DNA of 64,000 bases, taken from positions 1,798,001 to 1,862,000 of the forward strand of contig OZ245999.1 in assembly GCA_965230265.1 (NCBI GenBank), read 5' to 3'. Shown here in pieces: positions 45,790 to 53,474 of the stretch. The DNA comes from JAJFKX01 sp965230265. Its GTDB lineage: Bacteria; Pseudomonadota; Gammaproteobacteria; Xanthomonadales; Wenzhouxiangellaceae. The position numbers were made by a program, and so were the translations under genes. The stretch's first letter is position 1, and every line of letters begins with the position of its first letter. The notes below the pieces were generated by a model, which made no database searches, was not told the origin of the DNA, and saw only the letters and a list, made by a program, of their open reading frames with translations.

Positions 45790-46509
45790 ATGGGCGTATT
45801 TTCAAGATTAGGCGATATTATCAACTCTAATATCAATGCAGTGCTGGAAAAAGCGGAAGATCCAGAAAAAATTATCCGTCTGATGATTCAGGAAATGGAA
45901 GATACATTGGTTGAACTGCGATCCAGCGCGGCCAAGTGTATTGCCGAGAAAAAAGAACGCACCCGTTTGCACGCTCGTCATGAAAAAGAGCTGCTGGAAT
46001 GGGAGCGCAAAGCTGAATTGGCACTGGACAAAGACCGTGAAGATCTGGCGAAAGCCGCTTTAATGGAAAAACGGCATATCGAGCAACGTGCTGATGCCAT
46101 CCATGACGAGGTCAAACTACTGGAAGATCAGCTAGAGCGGTTTAATGATGATATTGGCCGCCTGCAAGACAAATTACAAGATGCTAAAAACCGTCAGCGC
46201 AGCCTGGTAATGCGCCAAAAACACGCCACGACCACGTTAAAAGCCCGTGAGCAGGTGCACAGCGACAAAATCGAAGACATCATGTTCCGTTTTGAAAGTG
46301 CAGAACGTCGCATCGAAGATGTTGAAGCTCGCAGCGAAGCCATGGAAATGGGTCGCCGGCCACGCAACGTTGCTGATGAAATCGACGAACTGGTGAATGA
46401 TGAACAGGTCGCTGATGATCTGGCCGCTTTAAAGGCCAAGCGCAGCAAAGCGGCAAAGCCAACCAAGGTCGAGCCTAAGGTTGAAGCAGTAGCCAACGAC
46501 AAAAAGTAA
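45790..46509 (+). CDS. pspA: Phage shock protein A (membrane stress, ESCRT-III-like)
   Basis: A 239-residue peripheral membrane protein. The start at 45790, with GGAG 7 nt upstream, gives the canonical N-terminus M-G-V-F-S-R-L-G-D-I-I-N-S-N-I-N-A; the longer upstream ATG is not needed. It consists of the amphipathic helix a0 and a long coiled coil (residues ~25-220) rich in Glu and Lys. It protects the inner membrane and the proton gradient and inhibits PspF. The tail has an Ala/Lys-rich extension. First gene of pspABC. Confidence 0.97.
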   Translation: MGVFSRLGDIINSNINAVLEKAEDPEKIIRLMIQEMEDTLVELRSSAAKCIAEKKERTRLHARHEKELLEWERKAELALDKDREDLAKAALMEKRHIEQRADAIHDEVKLLEDQLERFNDDIGRLQDKLQDAKNRQRSLVMRQKHATTTLKAREQVHSDKIEDIMFRFESAERRIEDVEARSEAMEMGRRPRNVADEIDELVNDEQVADDLAALKAKRSKAAKPTKVEPKVEAVANDKK

Positions 46510-46530
46510 CCTGCTGTTCATCAATGCTGC

Positions 46531-46560
46531 CTGGCGGCAATCAACACCCTTTGCCGCCAG
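46531..46560 (+). promoter_or_regulatory. Intergenic hairpin between pspA and pspB
   Basis: CTGGCGGCAA (46531-46540) pairs perfectly with TTGCCGCCAG (46551-46560) around a 10-nt loop, 21 bp after the pspA stop. No U-run follows. It should stabilise the pspA message 3' end or partly stop transcription, so that PspA is made in excess of PspB and PspC. Confidence 0.65.
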
Positions 46561-46596
46561 CTTGAATCATCAGGACATAGACGGGAGTAATCAACA

Positions 46597-46815
46597 ATGT
46601 CTGAAATTTTTGGAATCTTATTACTAACAGTAGTGGTCCCTGTTTGGATCGTATTCCACTACCTGGCCAAAATGCGCAGCTCGCGCGGCTTGACCACTGA
46701 GGATGAGAAGATGTTAAGTGAAATCTGGGAATCCACTCGCAGAATGGAGGATCGGATTAATTCCCTGGAACGTATCCTGGACGCTGATATGCCAGGCTGG
46801 AGAGGCAGATCATGA
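46597..46815 (+). CDS. pspB: Phage shock protein B
   Basis: A 72-residue inner-membrane protein: one N-terminal helix (FGILLLTVVVPVWIVFHYL) and a cytoplasmic amphipathic helix with a leucine-zipper-like repeat (LTTEDEKMLSEIWESTRRMEDRINSLERIL). It senses envelope stress together with PspC and binds PspA. GGGAG ribosome site. Overlaps pspC by 4 bp (ATGA). Confidence 0.95.
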   Translation: MSEIFGILLLTVVVPVWIVFHYLAKMRSSRGLTTEDEKMLSEIWESTRRMEDRINSLERILDADMPGWRGRS

Positions 46816-47237
46816 ACCGCAAAGATCAAGAACAATACGACAACGCTAGCTACTCAAGTGAAAGCAACCGCAAAAGGCCTCATCGCTTGTATCGCAACCG
46901 TGAAAACCGGGTGATTGCCGGGGTCTGTTCTGGAATCGCTGATTACTTGGATTTTGATCGCCGGGCAGTTCGTATCGCCACTGCGATCGCGCTGATCCCC
47001 TTTTCCACCTTTGTGATACTGGCATACATTGTGTTGGCAATTATTTTGCCAACGCGACCTGAAAACTTATACCGCAGTAAGGAACATGAGAGCTTTTGGC
47101 GCGATGTTTCCAATCAACCTAAAAACCTTTTTGGTGAACTGCGCCACCGCTTTCGGGACCTGGAGTTAAGGTTGCAGCGTATGGAAACCTACATTACCTC
47201 CAAAGAATATGAAATTGACCAACAGTTAAGAGATTAA
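46812..47237 (+). CDS. pspC: Phage shock protein C
   Basis: A 141-residue inner-membrane sensor. The PspC domain starts at about residue 25 (LYRNRENRVIAGVCSGIADYL) and has two hydrophobic stretches, with the membrane segment around IALIPFSTFVILAYIVLAIILP. The C-terminus is a coiled-coil-like extension of ~50 residues. It binds PspB and activates the response. Translation is coupled to pspB. Confidence 0.95.
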   Translation: MNRKDQEQYDNASYSSESNRKRPHRLYRNRENRVIAGVCSGIADYLDFDRRAVRIATAIALIPFSTFVILAYIVLAIILPTRPENLYRSKEHESFWRDVSNQPKNLFGELRHRFRDLELRLQRMETYITSKEYEIDQQLRD

Positions 47238-47336
47238 ACAGCGGTTTGGTAAGGCCAGATAGTTTATCTGGCTAAACCATTAACCAATAACGGCATCTAA
47301 ACCATTAACAACAAGCAGGTTATGCGGAGGTAGACA

Positions 47337-47510
47337 ATGAGCACAAGCAGATTTCAAAAACAATCGCCCACGGTGCAGCGCCTGTACCCTGCAGCCTACG
47401 CAACCATCGAATCACGTCAGCACCTGCAGCCCATGTATACCTCTGTATGGCTGGCGCTGTATCAAGGTTTAATGCAATCAGTGTCGGCCAAATCTGAAAG
47501 CAAAATGTAA
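47337..47510 (+). CDS. Small hypothetical protein at the end of the psp operon
   Basis: A 57-residue gene too short for common cut-offs. It has GGAGG 5-6 nt before its ATG, lies 99 bp past pspC on the same strand and is followed by a strong terminator. The protein is polar with Tyr and Gln (LYPAAYATIESRQHLQPMYTS, then WLALYQGLMQ) and has no signal peptide or membrane segment. I do not recognise a family. The layout suggests a psp accessory protein. Confidence 0.6.
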   Translation: MSTSRFQKQSPTVQRLYPAAYATIESRQHLQPMYTSVWLALYQGLMQSVSAKSESKM

Positions 47511-47565
47511 ACCCTTCCTAATCCCTTGTGGGAACGATACAGTTCTCACTCATTTGCCTGACCTT

Positions 47566-47597
47566 CGGCCCGCTACGGCGGGCCGCTTGTTGTTTTA
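47566..47597 (+). terminator. Terminator of the psp operon
   Basis: CGGCCCGC (47566-47573) pairs with GCGGGCCG (47578-47585) around a TACG loop, followed by CTTGTTGTTTT. It separates psp from the enoyl-CoA hydratase gene. Confidence 0.88.
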
Positions 47598-47678
47598 ACC
47601 TAAACAATTTACGCCTCTACGACCGTGCAATATCCGTGCAGGCGTTGGATAATAGCGTTTTGCATCAGCGGAGCACCC

Positions 47679-48461
47679 ATGGCTTTTCAAAACATACAAT
47701 CACATTCAGAAAACGGTATTACCTGGATCACCATTAATCGACCAGAAAAGCTTAATGCCCTGAACCTGGATACTTTGCTGGAGCTGGGAGAAGCTTTCGA
47801 ACAGGCAGTCAATGCAGAAGACATTCGCGTTATCGTTTTAACAGGTGCTGGAGAAAAAGCCTTTGTCGCTGGTGCCGATATTACCGAAATCAACCAGTTA
47901 ACACCGATGGAAGCGAAAGATTTTTCTGAACTGGGTCAACAACTAATGCTGCAAATTGAGAACCTTGGCAAACCTGTCATCGCAGCTGTCAACGGTTTCG
48001 CACTGGGCGGTGGTTGTGAACTCGCACTGGCCTGCCCGATTCGGCTGGCATCGGATAATGCACGTTTTGGTCTGCCGGAAATCAAACTGGGCATCATGCC
48101 AGGTTTTGGCGGGACACAGCGCCTGGTACGTATGGTGGGCCGGGCCAAAGCGCTGGAGATGACATTAAGCGGCACACCCATCAGTGCAGAAGAGGCTTTG
48201 GCCATGAATCTGATCAGCAAGGTTTACACTCAAGCTGAACTGCAGGATCAAGCCAAAAAGCTTGCACAAACCCTGGCCAACTCCGCACCTATAGCCATGC
48301 GGCATATTCTGCAGGCCATTCAACGAGGTGCTGACCTGCCTCTGCAAGACGCCCTGGAAATGGAAACCCAACTGTTTGCCCTGTGCTGCAGCACTAATGA
48401 CATGCGTGAAGGCACTACAGCGTTTATTGAAAAACGCCAGGCCGAGTTTAGCGGTTCGTAA
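47679..48461 (+). CDS. Enoyl-CoA hydratase
   Basis: A 260-residue crotonase. The start at 47679 has GGAG 5 nt upstream; an ORF start at 47625 would add 18 unrelated residues. Oxyanion motifs: AFVAGADITEI and AAVNGFALGGGCELALACPIRLASDNARFGLPEIKLGIMPGFGGTQRL. Both catalytic Glu (GGCELALAC and LPEIKLG) are present, so it is a real hydratase for short-chain enoyl-CoA, unlike the copy at 40709. It would serve fatty-acid or branched-chain acyl-CoA oxidation. Confidence 0.93.
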   Translation: MAFQNIQSHSENGITWITINRPEKLNALNLDTLLELGEAFEQAVNAEDIRVIVLTGAGEKAFVAGADITEINQLTPMEAKDFSELGQQLMLQIENLGKPVIAAVNGFALGGGCELALACPIRLASDNARFGLPEIKLGIMPGFGGTQRLVRMVGRAKALEMTLSGTPISAEEALAMNLISKVYTQAELQDQAKKLAQTLANSAPIAMRHILQAIQRGADLPLQDALEMETQLFALCCSTNDMREGTTAFIEKRQAEFSGS

Positions 48462-48493
48462 ATCCGAACATAGGCTGTAGTCATAAAATAAAA

Positions 48494-48525
48494 ACGGGGT
48501 ACCGGTTCAAATCCCGATACCCCGT
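48494..48525 (-). terminator. Terminator of the CHAT/sigma operon, tRNA-end-like
   Basis: ACGGGGTA (48494-48501) pairs with TACCCCGT (48118 offset, i.e. 48518-48525), with an inner CGG/CCG pairing. On the minus strand TTTTTATTTTATG follows, so it ends the anti-sigma gene transcript. On the plus strand the loop (GGTTCAAATCC) and the CCA at 48526-48528 look like a tRNA T-loop and acceptor end; see findings. Confidence 0.85.
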
Positions 48526-48551
48526 CCAATGGGCTACTATCTTTATAATTA

Positions 48552-49220
48552 TTAATACACTGATACTTGCTCGGCCAGCTCTACTTTTGCCCCTGACTCA
48601 AGGACGATTCTAGCGTCATCGTCCAATTGATTGGTTAGCGGGGGAATGGCCGACTCGGACAACACCAGTACAGGTTGATAGTTACCTATGCCCCCCAATT
48701 CCAAGCGTGCTTTGATACGTTTTCCTCTACGTGAACAGGGTGGTTTATCACTGCACCTGAGCACAAGTTCATAGTCATTGCGATAAACCAAAACCTCGGC
48801 AATACTGGCGTCACCAATCTCAGCATCAATGACAAGCTCATCACCAGGGCGAGCATTAACTCCGCGGGTCACTGCATCACTTTGTTCTATAGAAACACTG
48901 ATTGATACCGTAGAGCTGGTTGGTAAAAACACACCAAAAATAAGAAAAACGCCGGCTACAGCAGCCACCATGGAGGGCAATGCCCATTTCCAACGCTGCT
49001 GTTTACCCTGCTTGCGCAGCGCAATGGTTTGCCAAACTTCATCCTGCCACCCTGATGGCGCCTTTAAGTTCTGCTGCATGGTTTTGAGTTCCTTTATTAT
49101 TTTTTTATAAGCATCCTGGCTTTTTATGCAATCAGCACATTCGTCAAAATGCCTGTCGAGACTTTCACCTTGCTCAAGCTTTAATAATCCCTCGCGTTCA
49201 AATCGATCACAATAACTCAC
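48552..49220 (-). CDS. Membrane anti-sigma factor with zinc-binding ZAS/zf-HC2 motif
   Basis: A 222-residue single-pass protein. The N-terminal cytosolic part carries Cys4 and the H-x3-C-x2-C set (His24, Cys28, Cys31 in RHFDECADC) typical of zinc-binding anti-sigma domains, followed by a linker helix. One transmembrane helix spans about residues 79-99. Residues 100-222 lie outside: a beta-rich domain with two Cys (LRCSDKPPC) and no known fold. It should hold the sigma factor inactive at the membrane. Its start overlaps the sigma stop by 14 bp, so both are made together. It is the last gene of a five-gene operon with a CHAT protease, the proposed trigger of its cleavage. Confidence 0.85.
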   Translation of the reverse strand: MSYCDRFEREGLLKLEQGESLDRHFDECADCIKSQDAYKKIIKELKTMQQNLKAPSGWQDEVWQTIALRKQGKQQRWKWALPSMVAAVAGVFLIFGVFLPTSSTVSISVSIEQSDAVTRGVNARPGDELVIDAEIGDASIAEVLVYRNDYELVLRCSDKPPCSRRGKRIKARLELGGIGNYQPVLVLSESAIPPLTNQLDDDARIVLESGAKVELAEQVSVY

Positions 49221-49833
49221 TGGTTATACCTCCTTGCTCCAAACATCGACGCAATACAGGCAATGCCCGTGTCACGCGTGCTTGTAATGTTGCTGGTTTA
49301 TCAGAGCTGATCTGACTCATCTCCTTATAACTGCGCTCTTCCTGAAAGCGCATCAATACTGCACTACGAACCTGCGGTGCCAGTTTTTGTAAACATTTAA
49401 GTAACCCTTCATGTAAATCACTACCAAACACATCAGAGTTAGCTGACTGGTTCTCAGATGTTTCTGGCAATTCTTCAACCAAAGTGATCCGCCGTTCGCG
49501 GCGACGGGTCATTTTTAAAGCATCAAGACAACGGTTACGGGCAATACTGAATAACCAGGTTCGTAATGAAGCCTCCCCCTTGAATGCACTTAGACCTTCA
49601 TAAGCTTGTACAAAGGTCATCTGATGTGCATCTTCAGCAAGGTTTTTATCCGCAACCATCTGCATGCAAAACCGATAAATTTGATCGCCGTAGGCACTCA
49701 TCAGCACCGACAGAACCTGTTTGTAATCTTTTTCAGACAAAGCATTAGCTGCACGTGTTTCCGGATCAATTCTTGAACTCATGAGCGCTGTCTCTGATAT
49801 TTGAACAGACAAGTTGTTAACGGTTACTTGCAT
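49207..49833 (-). CDS. ECF-type sigma-70 family sigma factor
   Basis: A 208-residue sigma factor. Region 2 (residues ~45-115): YGDQIYRFCMQMV...AEDAHQMTFVQAYEGLSAFKGEASLRTWLFSIARNRCLD, with the W-L-F-x-I-A-R-N motif. A Lys/Arg block (MTRRRERRI) follows; region 4 (~145-205) carries the ERSYKEMSQ helix-turn-helix. An ECF without extra domains. Start 49833 has AGGG 4 nt before; an in-frame ATG at 49782 has GAGA at 8 nt and could also serve. It overlaps the anti-sigma gene and follows the small envelope genes by 6 bp. Promoter targets are not visible. Confidence 0.9.
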   Translation of the reverse strand: MQVTVNNLSVQISETALMSSRIDPETRAANALSEKDYKQVLSVLMSAYGDQIYRFCMQMVADKNLAEDAHQMTFVQAYEGLSAFKGEASLRTWLFSIARNRCLDALKMTRRRERRITLVEELPETSENQSANSDVFGSDLHEGLLKCLQKLAPQVRSAVLMRFQEERSYKEMSQISSDKPATLQARVTRALPVLRRCLEQGGITSELL

Positions 49834-49839
49834 ACAACC

Positions 49840-50127
49840 CTACTGTCTATCGCCATCTGGCGGTAAAGTACACGAATGAATTGTTTCAGGACATTTTGTG
49901 CCTGTACATACTGCCTGGACTGTTACATCAATATTGTAACCCTCGCCAGCATATGACAGCGTTTCCTGCCCAGCAGAACTGATGAGCTGTTCCTGGTCAA
50001 AATTTTCAACAAGTTGAATTTGTACGCATGCTTCATCGGTATCATCATCAGAAAGTAAAATACAACCGATAGCACCAACCAAAACACCACCAATAAAACA
50101 TAAAAACACACTGCTTGCACTAGGCAT
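49840..50127 (-). CDS. Small membrane-anchored Cys-rich protein (paralogue A)
   Basis: A 95-residue protein. Start at 50127 has GGGAGAAT 3-6 nt before it; the ORF upstream extension is not needed. One N-terminal hydrophobic segment (residues ~6-25) ends in an A-I-G-C sequence that could be a poor lipobox or just an anchor. The outside part has the spacing A-C-V, then C-T-x2-K-C, then six residues, then S-C-T-L-P-P-D-G-D. The same four Cys and SCTLPPD tail occur in the next protein (50270-50578), so they are paralogues. Function unknown; operon placement links it to the CHAT protein and the sigma pair. Confidence 0.7.
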   Translation of the reverse strand: MPSASSVFLCFIGGVLVGAIGCILLSDDDTDEACVQIQLVENFDQEQLISSAGQETLSYAGEGYNIDVTVQAVCTGTKCPETIHSCTLPPDGDRQ

Positions 50128-50269
50128 ATTATTCTCCCATGACACTAAAAGCCTGATATAAAAAAAACACTGAATGGACAATATTAAACATTAATGTCCA
50201 CCACAAAACACCCCTTTGATAGAGATCCAAAAAAATCTTGAAACCGCTGGTTATCAGATGAAATAGTAT

Positions 50270-50578
50270 TCATTGCTTGTCTTCATCCGGTGGCAAAGTA
50301 CATGACTTAATCTCTACAGAACAATCCTTTTCTGTACAGTTAATTTGTAAGTCAATCGTCAATTCAAACTCATCCCCATTGACAGATACACTTGTGCCCT
50401 GCCCTCCATAATCTGCATTTTTTCTACCTTTAACACAAGCTTCATGAGTGGTAACTGTACGCTTATTTGTGTCATCAAGATCATCTGAAATTGGCTCAAG
50501 ATGCGAGCAACCGACGACATTGAGCAAAGCCACAGAAGCAAGTGTCAAGCAAGGCAATTTTTTAATAAAAACAAACAT
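50270..50578 (-). CDS. Small Cys-rich lipoprotein (paralogue B)
   Basis: A 102-residue lipoprotein. Start at 50578 has GGGGGAAT before it and lies 1 bp past the CHAT stop, so translation is coupled. Type II signal with V-V-G-C (Cys24), then Ser, hence outer-membrane sorting. The mature domain has A-C-V, C-T-E-K-D-C, and the S-C-T-L-P-P-D-E-D tail at the same spacing as its neighbour. Two disulfides are likely. It could be a ligand or substrate of the lipid-anchored CHAT protein. Confidence 0.72.
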   Translation of the reverse strand: MFVFIKKLPCLTLASVALLNVVGCSHLEPISDDLDDTNKRTVTTHEACVKGRKNADYGGQGTSVSVNGDEFELTIDLQINCTEKDCSVEIKSCTLPPDEDKQ

Positions 50579-50579
50579 A

Positions 50580-52913
50580 TTATTCCCCCAATAAATTAAA
50601 GGTGTGATTGGAACCAAGCAAAACAAACGCTGACCACTCTGAGACAGGGCGGTCTTTTGCAATAAACTCTCGTTGCGTTTCCGCAAGCGATTTAGCTGGA
50701 TCATTCAAAGCATCTTTTGCATAAAAACTGTACATGAACTGCCGTGTATTTTGATCATCGACCGTCCATAAAGAGGCCATAACAGCTTTGCTGCCTACTG
50801 CAAGAAATGCCGCACCTAATGAGCTCCATAAACCACGGCCTTCGCGGGTCGCTGATGCGCAGCTTGCAAGTGTCACCAGGCGAGGAGCCACTCTTTGGGA
50901 TAAAATATCAGCAACACTGATTTTAGTGTCAGCCAATCCTAGCCATGGACCATTGGCCTTTTGTCCAGAGTGAGTCGATAGATGCAGTAAAACTGTATCC
51001 GCACTGTTATAGATATTCTCAGCTGTAGCAACATCACCCAAGCGTGGCTTTACGCCCAAGTTTTTTGCAATATTTATCGCCTCTAAGCGCGCTGAGGGCA
51101 GATCATCAAAAGGATCACCCATCACCACTGCCTGTTGCCACTCTAGATCATCTTCATTATTTTCAATAGCGAGTAGGCCATTAACGCTGGGGGCATAGCT
51201 GATAATATAGTTTTCAATTAATCGTTGATCCTCAAATACCAAGGCAGAAAATGGGACACGTTCAAGGACTGAATCAGGCACAATATACAATCGGCTTGTC
51301 GCCACAGGCAGAATATCTGCTGGTAATAGTAATTTACCAAGTTGTTTTGCTGCCTTGTGATCGTTAAGGTTGGTTAGAAAACCTTCTACCAGGCGTTTGA
51401 CATGAGCAACATTGGAATGCAACTGCTTTAGCTGAATTTCCCCTTTAGTAATTGAAAAAACCCATAAACCTTGTTGCGCCTCAAAGTAAATCAACATATC
51501 CCGCCCGTTGATATTGTTTAATATCGATACCGTTTCATCTGGCGAAAACACCGGTGACTCATTGATCGCAGGAAGAATTTCATTCAGTGCATTAATTCTT
51601 ACTGGGGCTTCTTCGATCATATTGGCCATTGATACCTGGCCAGGCAATTCTTGCTCTGGCTGTAGTTCTTCAGAATGCAGATAAGTGTCTAAAAACGTCC
51701 TTGCTTTGGCCTTTTCTGCAACGTACAGAGCTTCTTTTACATCGTGCTTTTGGGCGTAAAAAGCAAACAAGGCTTCATAGGGTTGGCGCTTTTTCTGTAA
51801 ATAAGCCGATTTCAACTCATCTAAAAGCAGCGTACTTCTAAAGTCTTCAAGTGTCTGAATAGCACTCTCATAGGCGCTGACCTGCAAGTGCTCATTACCT
51901 AAGCCCTCGGCCGCCTGACCTATCTCATAATATATTTGCCAACGCCATACTGCGGAAATATCCTCTTTTTCGAGCGCCAACTGCAACATCTCAAGTGCTA
52001 GTTGATAATGACCGTTAGCCATATGCACCAGAGCCTGATTGTACAATAGTGGAGTCTGCACTCGGCCACCTGGCTCTACATATTTCCAAGCTTGAGCTAT
52101 ATGAGCTGTTGCACTTTGAATATCACCCAACGACAAACTAGTCTCAGTTAAGTTGATATATATGGTTCGGAAAGTTCTAGGGCTTTCATTACCAGCTATC
52201 AGTCCCAGAGATTTTTGTAACGAATCACGGGCCAGTGACATACGTTGCTGACTCATCCTTAAAACACTTTCATTAACTAAAAAAGTAATTTGTGATGAAG
52301 CATCATCTTGTGCGATTCTTTGTTTTACTAATTCAAGAATTTGCTCCGCACTATCGTTATAACCTAAATCTTGAAAAATGCTGAACAACAGATAAAGCGC
52401 ATTAATTTCTCGACGGTTGTTATCTGACTCACTGGCAGCATCAAAGGATGCCGAGGCATATTCCAGCGCTTTTTTATATTTGGCAGTTTCCCATGCAACA
52501 TAACCGCGCCAATACATACTGACTGACATACCCGTATAGTCATGGTTTTTTTCGTACAAACTATAGTCACGTGCAAATGCAATATCAGCCGATGAGTATT
52601 CACCTTGTGATCGCAACAAACGTCCGTGGTAATACCAAAGCCCCGGCTCAACTTTGGTTCCAGATAACTTTTCTGCCCACTCTTGGACTTGAGAAGAATC
52701 TTTCAAGTAATAATATGACTCAACTACTTTTGCACCGTAATCTAAATTATTGGTAGCCTCATAAGCCATTGAACAGGCTATAGCTGCCTGCTCATAATTA
52801 CCATTCTCAAAAGCCTGATAACACTCGAAAGGATCGCTGGATTGACAGCCAGCAATAAAAAACAAACCGGCGATAGCCAATAGGTGGGTGTTTTTGATGG
52901 GCGCGGTCTGCAT
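50580..52913 (-). CDS. Lipid-anchored TPR-CHAT caspase-like protease
   Basis: A 777-residue lipoprotein. The signal ends in I-A-G-C (Cys23), followed by Gln, so it should reach the outer membrane. Residues ~30-400 are tetratricopeptide repeats (e.g. CYQAFENGNYEQAAIAC, YWRGYVAWETAKYKKALEYA, QALVHMANGHYQLALEMLQLAL). Residues ~470-777 are a CHAT domain: S-A-P-S-V (ISYAPSVNG), the catalytic His in L-H-L-S-T-H-S (about H648) and Cys in L-A-S-C-A-S-A-T (about C685), then SLGAAFLAVGSKAVMASLW. The dyad is intact, so a protease is likely. TPR would recognise a partner. First gene of an operon with two small Cys-rich proteins, an ECF sigma factor and its anti-sigma factor. Confidence 0.88.
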   Translation of the reverse strand: MQTAPIKNTHLLAIAGLFFIAGCQSSDPFECYQAFENGNYEQAAIACSMAYEATNNLDYGAKVVESYYYLKDSSQVQEWAEKLSGTKVEPGLWYYHGRLLRSQGEYSSADIAFARDYSLYEKNHDYTGMSVSMYWRGYVAWETAKYKKALEYASASFDAASESDNNRREINALYLLFSIFQDLGYNDSAEQILELVKQRIAQDDASSQITFLVNESVLRMSQQRMSLARDSLQKSLGLIAGNESPRTFRTIYINLTETSLSLGDIQSATAHIAQAWKYVEPGGRVQTPLLYNQALVHMANGHYQLALEMLQLALEKEDISAVWRWQIYYEIGQAAEGLGNEHLQVSAYESAIQTLEDFRSTLLLDELKSAYLQKKRQPYEALFAFYAQKHDVKEALYVAEKAKARTFLDTYLHSEELQPEQELPGQVSMANMIEEAPVRINALNEILPAINESPVFSPDETVSILNNINGRDMLIYFEAQQGLWVFSITKGEIQLKQLHSNVAHVKRLVEGFLTNLNDHKAAKQLGKLLLPADILPVATSRLYIVPDSVLERVPFSALVFEDQRLIENYIISYAPSVNGLLAIENNEDDLEWQQAVVMGDPFDDLPSARLEAINIAKNLGVKPRLGDVATAENIYNSADTVLLHLSTHSGQKANGPWLGLADTKISVADILSQRVAPRLVTLASCASATREGRGLWSSLGAAFLAVGSKAVMASLWTVDDQNTRQFMYSFYAKDALNDPAKSLAETQREFIAKDRPVSEWSAFVLLGSNHTFNLLGE

Positions 52914-52927
52914 TATTACTCTAGGCC

Positions 52928-52959
52928 CCTATACTCTTATCACTCATAGCCAGTATAGG
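52928..52959 (-). promoter_or_regulatory. Inverted repeat in the CHAT operon promoter region
   Basis: CCTATACT (52928-52935... read on the plus strand) and AGTATAGG (52952-52959) are perfect 8-bp arms 16 bp apart, 14-46 bp before the CHAT start. On the minus strand the upstream arm contains TATACT, a plausible -10. It may be an operator or an extended dyad for an unidentified regulator; an ECF-type -35 (GAAC) was not found. Confidence 0.45.
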
Positions 52960-53135
52960 CGACAGTGGCAGTGGTGATTCAACAATAACAGCCATCTGAT
53001 TCACTGTCAGCATTATTTTGTATGGATATCATATAGTTATATTATGACATTCTACAATACCTGATGCTTATACAGATACTATGACAAGCGTGAGCATAAA
53101 GAAACTCAGTATGGAACCTTAAGCAGGAAAAAACC

Positions 53136-53465
53136 ATGGCCTATGATGAAGGCATTGCACAGCGAATTAGAGAAGCACTGATTGATCAGCCCGGCATTAT
53201 TGAAAAAAACATGTTTGGTGGCATTGCTTTTATGCTATCTGGCAATATGCTGTGTGGCGTTGTCGGTGAAATGCTGATGGCACGGGTAGGACCGGATCAA
53301 TATATTCGGGCGTTAACCAGGCCGCATGCATGCGAAATGGACTTCACAGGTCGCCCAATGAAAGGTTTTGTGTATGTACAACCAGCCGGATTCGCTGATG
53401 ACGATCAGTTAAGTTATTGGATAGCTTTGTGCAAAAACTTTGTTGGTTCTCTACCTGCTAAATGA
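53136..53465 (+). CDS. TfoX N-terminal domain protein
   Basis: A 109-residue cytosolic protein. Marks of the TfoX_N family: the IEKNMFGGIAFMLSGNMLCGVVG strand and MARVGPDQY, then P-M-K-G-F-V-Y-V. It lacks the C-terminal TfoX domain of the competence regulator, so a role in competence is not implied. Divergent from the CHAT operon. No clear Shine-Dalgarno apart from AGGA 10 nt upstream. Confidence 0.85.
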   Translation: MAYDEGIAQRIREALIDQPGIIEKNMFGGIAFMLSGNMLCGVVGEMLMARVGPDQYIRALTRPHACEMDFTGRPMKGFVYVQPAGFADDDQLSYWIALCKNFVGSLPAK

Positions 53466-53474
53466 TCCCGACAA

